Shown in pieces: positions 56,433 to 57,309 of a stretch of 57,309 nucleotides of DNA. The DNA comes from Anaerolineae bacterium. Lineage in GTDB: Bacteria > Chloroflexota > Anaerolineae > Anaerolineales > UBA4823. The number at the start of each line of letters is the position of its first letter. Position 1 is the first letter of the stretch. The position numbers and the translations under genes were made by a program. Location of the stretch: NCBI GenBank assembly GCA_003130835.1, contig QEXX01000050.1, forward strand, positions 1 to 57,309. The letters run 5' to 3'. The notes under the pieces are model-generated. The model searched no databases, had not been told where the DNA came from, and saw only the letters and a list, made by a program, of their open reading frames with translations.

Positions 56433-57309
56433 TTGATCTCATCGACTGAGTGGAGATGGGTTTTCATATACGCCATTTTTGTGATGGTGCTAACAACCAT
56501 TCCTTATCTAATTGCTTTTCAAAAGGCATTGCCTAGCGATCAAACCCCAACATGGAGGTTTTCGGGGTTTTTGTTTGGGGTTGAAGATGGCAATTCCTAT
56601 ATCGCCAAAATGCGAAGGGGAATGGAGGGAGAATGGTTCTTTCGCAGTTCGTATAGCGGCATGAAACAGAAGGGGGTGTTGGCGGTTTTGCCATATACCC
56701 TCTTAGGAAAACTGGCTGGAGGAAAGGGGGCACATGAACAGTTGGTAGTTCTTTTCCATTGGTTTCGCATTGGAGCTGGTTTGAGTTGCATTCTTGTGAC
56801 TTACCGCTTTCTTTGTGAATTCCTATTATCGACCTATTGGCGAAGAGTTGCGCTGGTTCTCATCACCATCGGGGGAGGACTCGGATGGTTAATTCTGCTC
56901 TTTCGAGATCCGAAAGTACTGCCGCTGGAGTTTTACTCTCCAGAGGCGTTCGGATTTTTGAGTTTATATGGTTTGCCCCACTTGAGTTTGGCAAGGGCTT
57001 TGATGCTACTTGCTCTAATTGAGTATCTCAAGATTTGGGAGACAGCAGTAACAACAGAAAGGAATGTGCACCTTTGGCGCTTAAGCGCAGCTTGGCTTGC
57101 GGCAGGTTTATCTCAACCAATTCAAGCTGGAATCTTATCCATTCTTCTTGTATTTCATTTGATCGTAGAGGCCACCAAGCGATGGTACTGGAGGACTTTT
57201 TCGGTAAAAAAAGCGAAGCTCAAAGCGGTTATTCTGTCTGTTGTATGGGCAAGTTGTTTACCCCTTGCTCTGCTCATTTATACGGCCTATTCATTTCTAA
57301 CCGATCCAT
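56433..57309 (+). CDS. GT-C-like polytopic membrane protein, paralogue of the preceding gene (partial)
   Basis: Open from TTG 56433 to the window end (292 codons) with no stop. It lacks an early ATG, so it is easily missed. The first loop FGVEDGNSYIAKMRRGMEGEW matches FNPLDGNTYLSKMRQGWEGQW of the upstream protein, and the hydrophobic pattern is the same, so the two are tandem paralogues. It starts one base after the previous stop without a clear Shine-Dalgarno. C terminus outside the window. Confidence 0.75.
   Translation, partial: MISSTEWRWVFIYAIFVMVLTTIPYLIAFQKALPSDQTPTWRFSGFLFGVEDGNSYIAKMRRGMEGEWFFRSSYSGMKQKGVLAVLPYTLLGKLAGGKGAHEQLVVLFHWFRIGAGLSCILVTYRFLCEFLLSTYWRRVALVLITIGGGLGWLILLFRDPKVLPLEFYSPEAFGFLSLYGLPHLSLARALMLLALIEYLKIWETAVTTERNVHLWRLSAAWLAAGLSQPIQAGILSILLVFHLIVEATKRWYWRTFSVKKAKLKAVILSVVWASCLPLALLIYTAYSFLTDP

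Overview
The window reads as a chromosomal segment of a Chloroflexota bacterium, most likely class Anaerolineae. This is inferred from the mix of genes: a Tad pilus set without a secretin, many GT-C membrane glycosyltransferases, a TPR protein full of PDWL-type repeats, a K+-independent H+-pyrophosphatase and a Rex repressor. Gene density is high and most genes sit in tight, often overlapping operons. I see no insertion sequence, prophage, CRISPR array or rRNA. One tRNA, Arg(CCG), is present.

Layout. 190-6797 (+): an M42 aminopeptidase, then the F1 part of ATP synthase (atpA, atpG, atpD, atpC), then an MreB-like protein with degraded nucleotide-binding motifs. 6820-7443 (-): the redox repressor Rex, with an 18-bp Rex-type operator upstream. 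7680-9559 (+): obg and nadD. 9561-13220 (-): tRNA-Arg, a PrsW-type membrane protease, a DUF2344 protein and a B12-binding radical SAM protein. 13510-16784 (-): ndk and the 930-residue TPR/PDWL protein. 16965-19343 (-): hppA, with a perfect-consensus promoter and a strong terminator. 19720-20946 (+): the primary sigma factor, preceded by a structured leader. 20989-21984 (-): an SDR epimerase behind a promoter that overlaps a 30-bp-arm palindrome of TetR-operator type. 22101-32639: six GT-C or GT87 polytopic membrane proteins plus an epimerase, probably for cell-surface glycans.

32666-40783 (+): a DegS/DegU-like two-component pair, then flp, cpaB, cpaE, cpaF, tadB and tadC, a compact Tad/Flp pilus locus. 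40814-42116 (+): comF and a long-form ribosome hibernation factor. 42294-43596 (+): folE and a thioredoxin-like lipoprotein. 43701-46647 (+): a copper cassette (csoR, copZ, copA) under a promoter with a 14-bp-arm CsoR-type operator. 46726-49547 (+): a Tat-exported L,D-transpeptidase, CcdA, and an unusual glutaredoxin-DUF2085 membrane fusion. 49560-51709 (+): pgeF, yggS, yggT and a DUF167 gene, matching the ylmD-ylmE-ylmG neighbourhood. 51712-54807 (-): a membrane-anchored NACHT-like NTPase with HEAT repeats and a membrane-anchored coiled-coil/zinc-ribbon protein, the least explained pair here. 54848-57309 (+): two tandem paralogous GT-C-like membrane proteins, the second cut by the window end.

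The genes fall into energy coupling and redox control (ATP synthase, pyrophosphatase, Rex), envelope building (glycosyltransferases, L,D-transpeptidase, MreB-like protein), extracytoplasmic thiol chemistry (CcdA, thioredoxin lipoprotein, Grx-DUF2085), copper export and surface pili. The first 189 bases hold no gene I can assign. All functional calls come from motifs read by eye; no database search was run.
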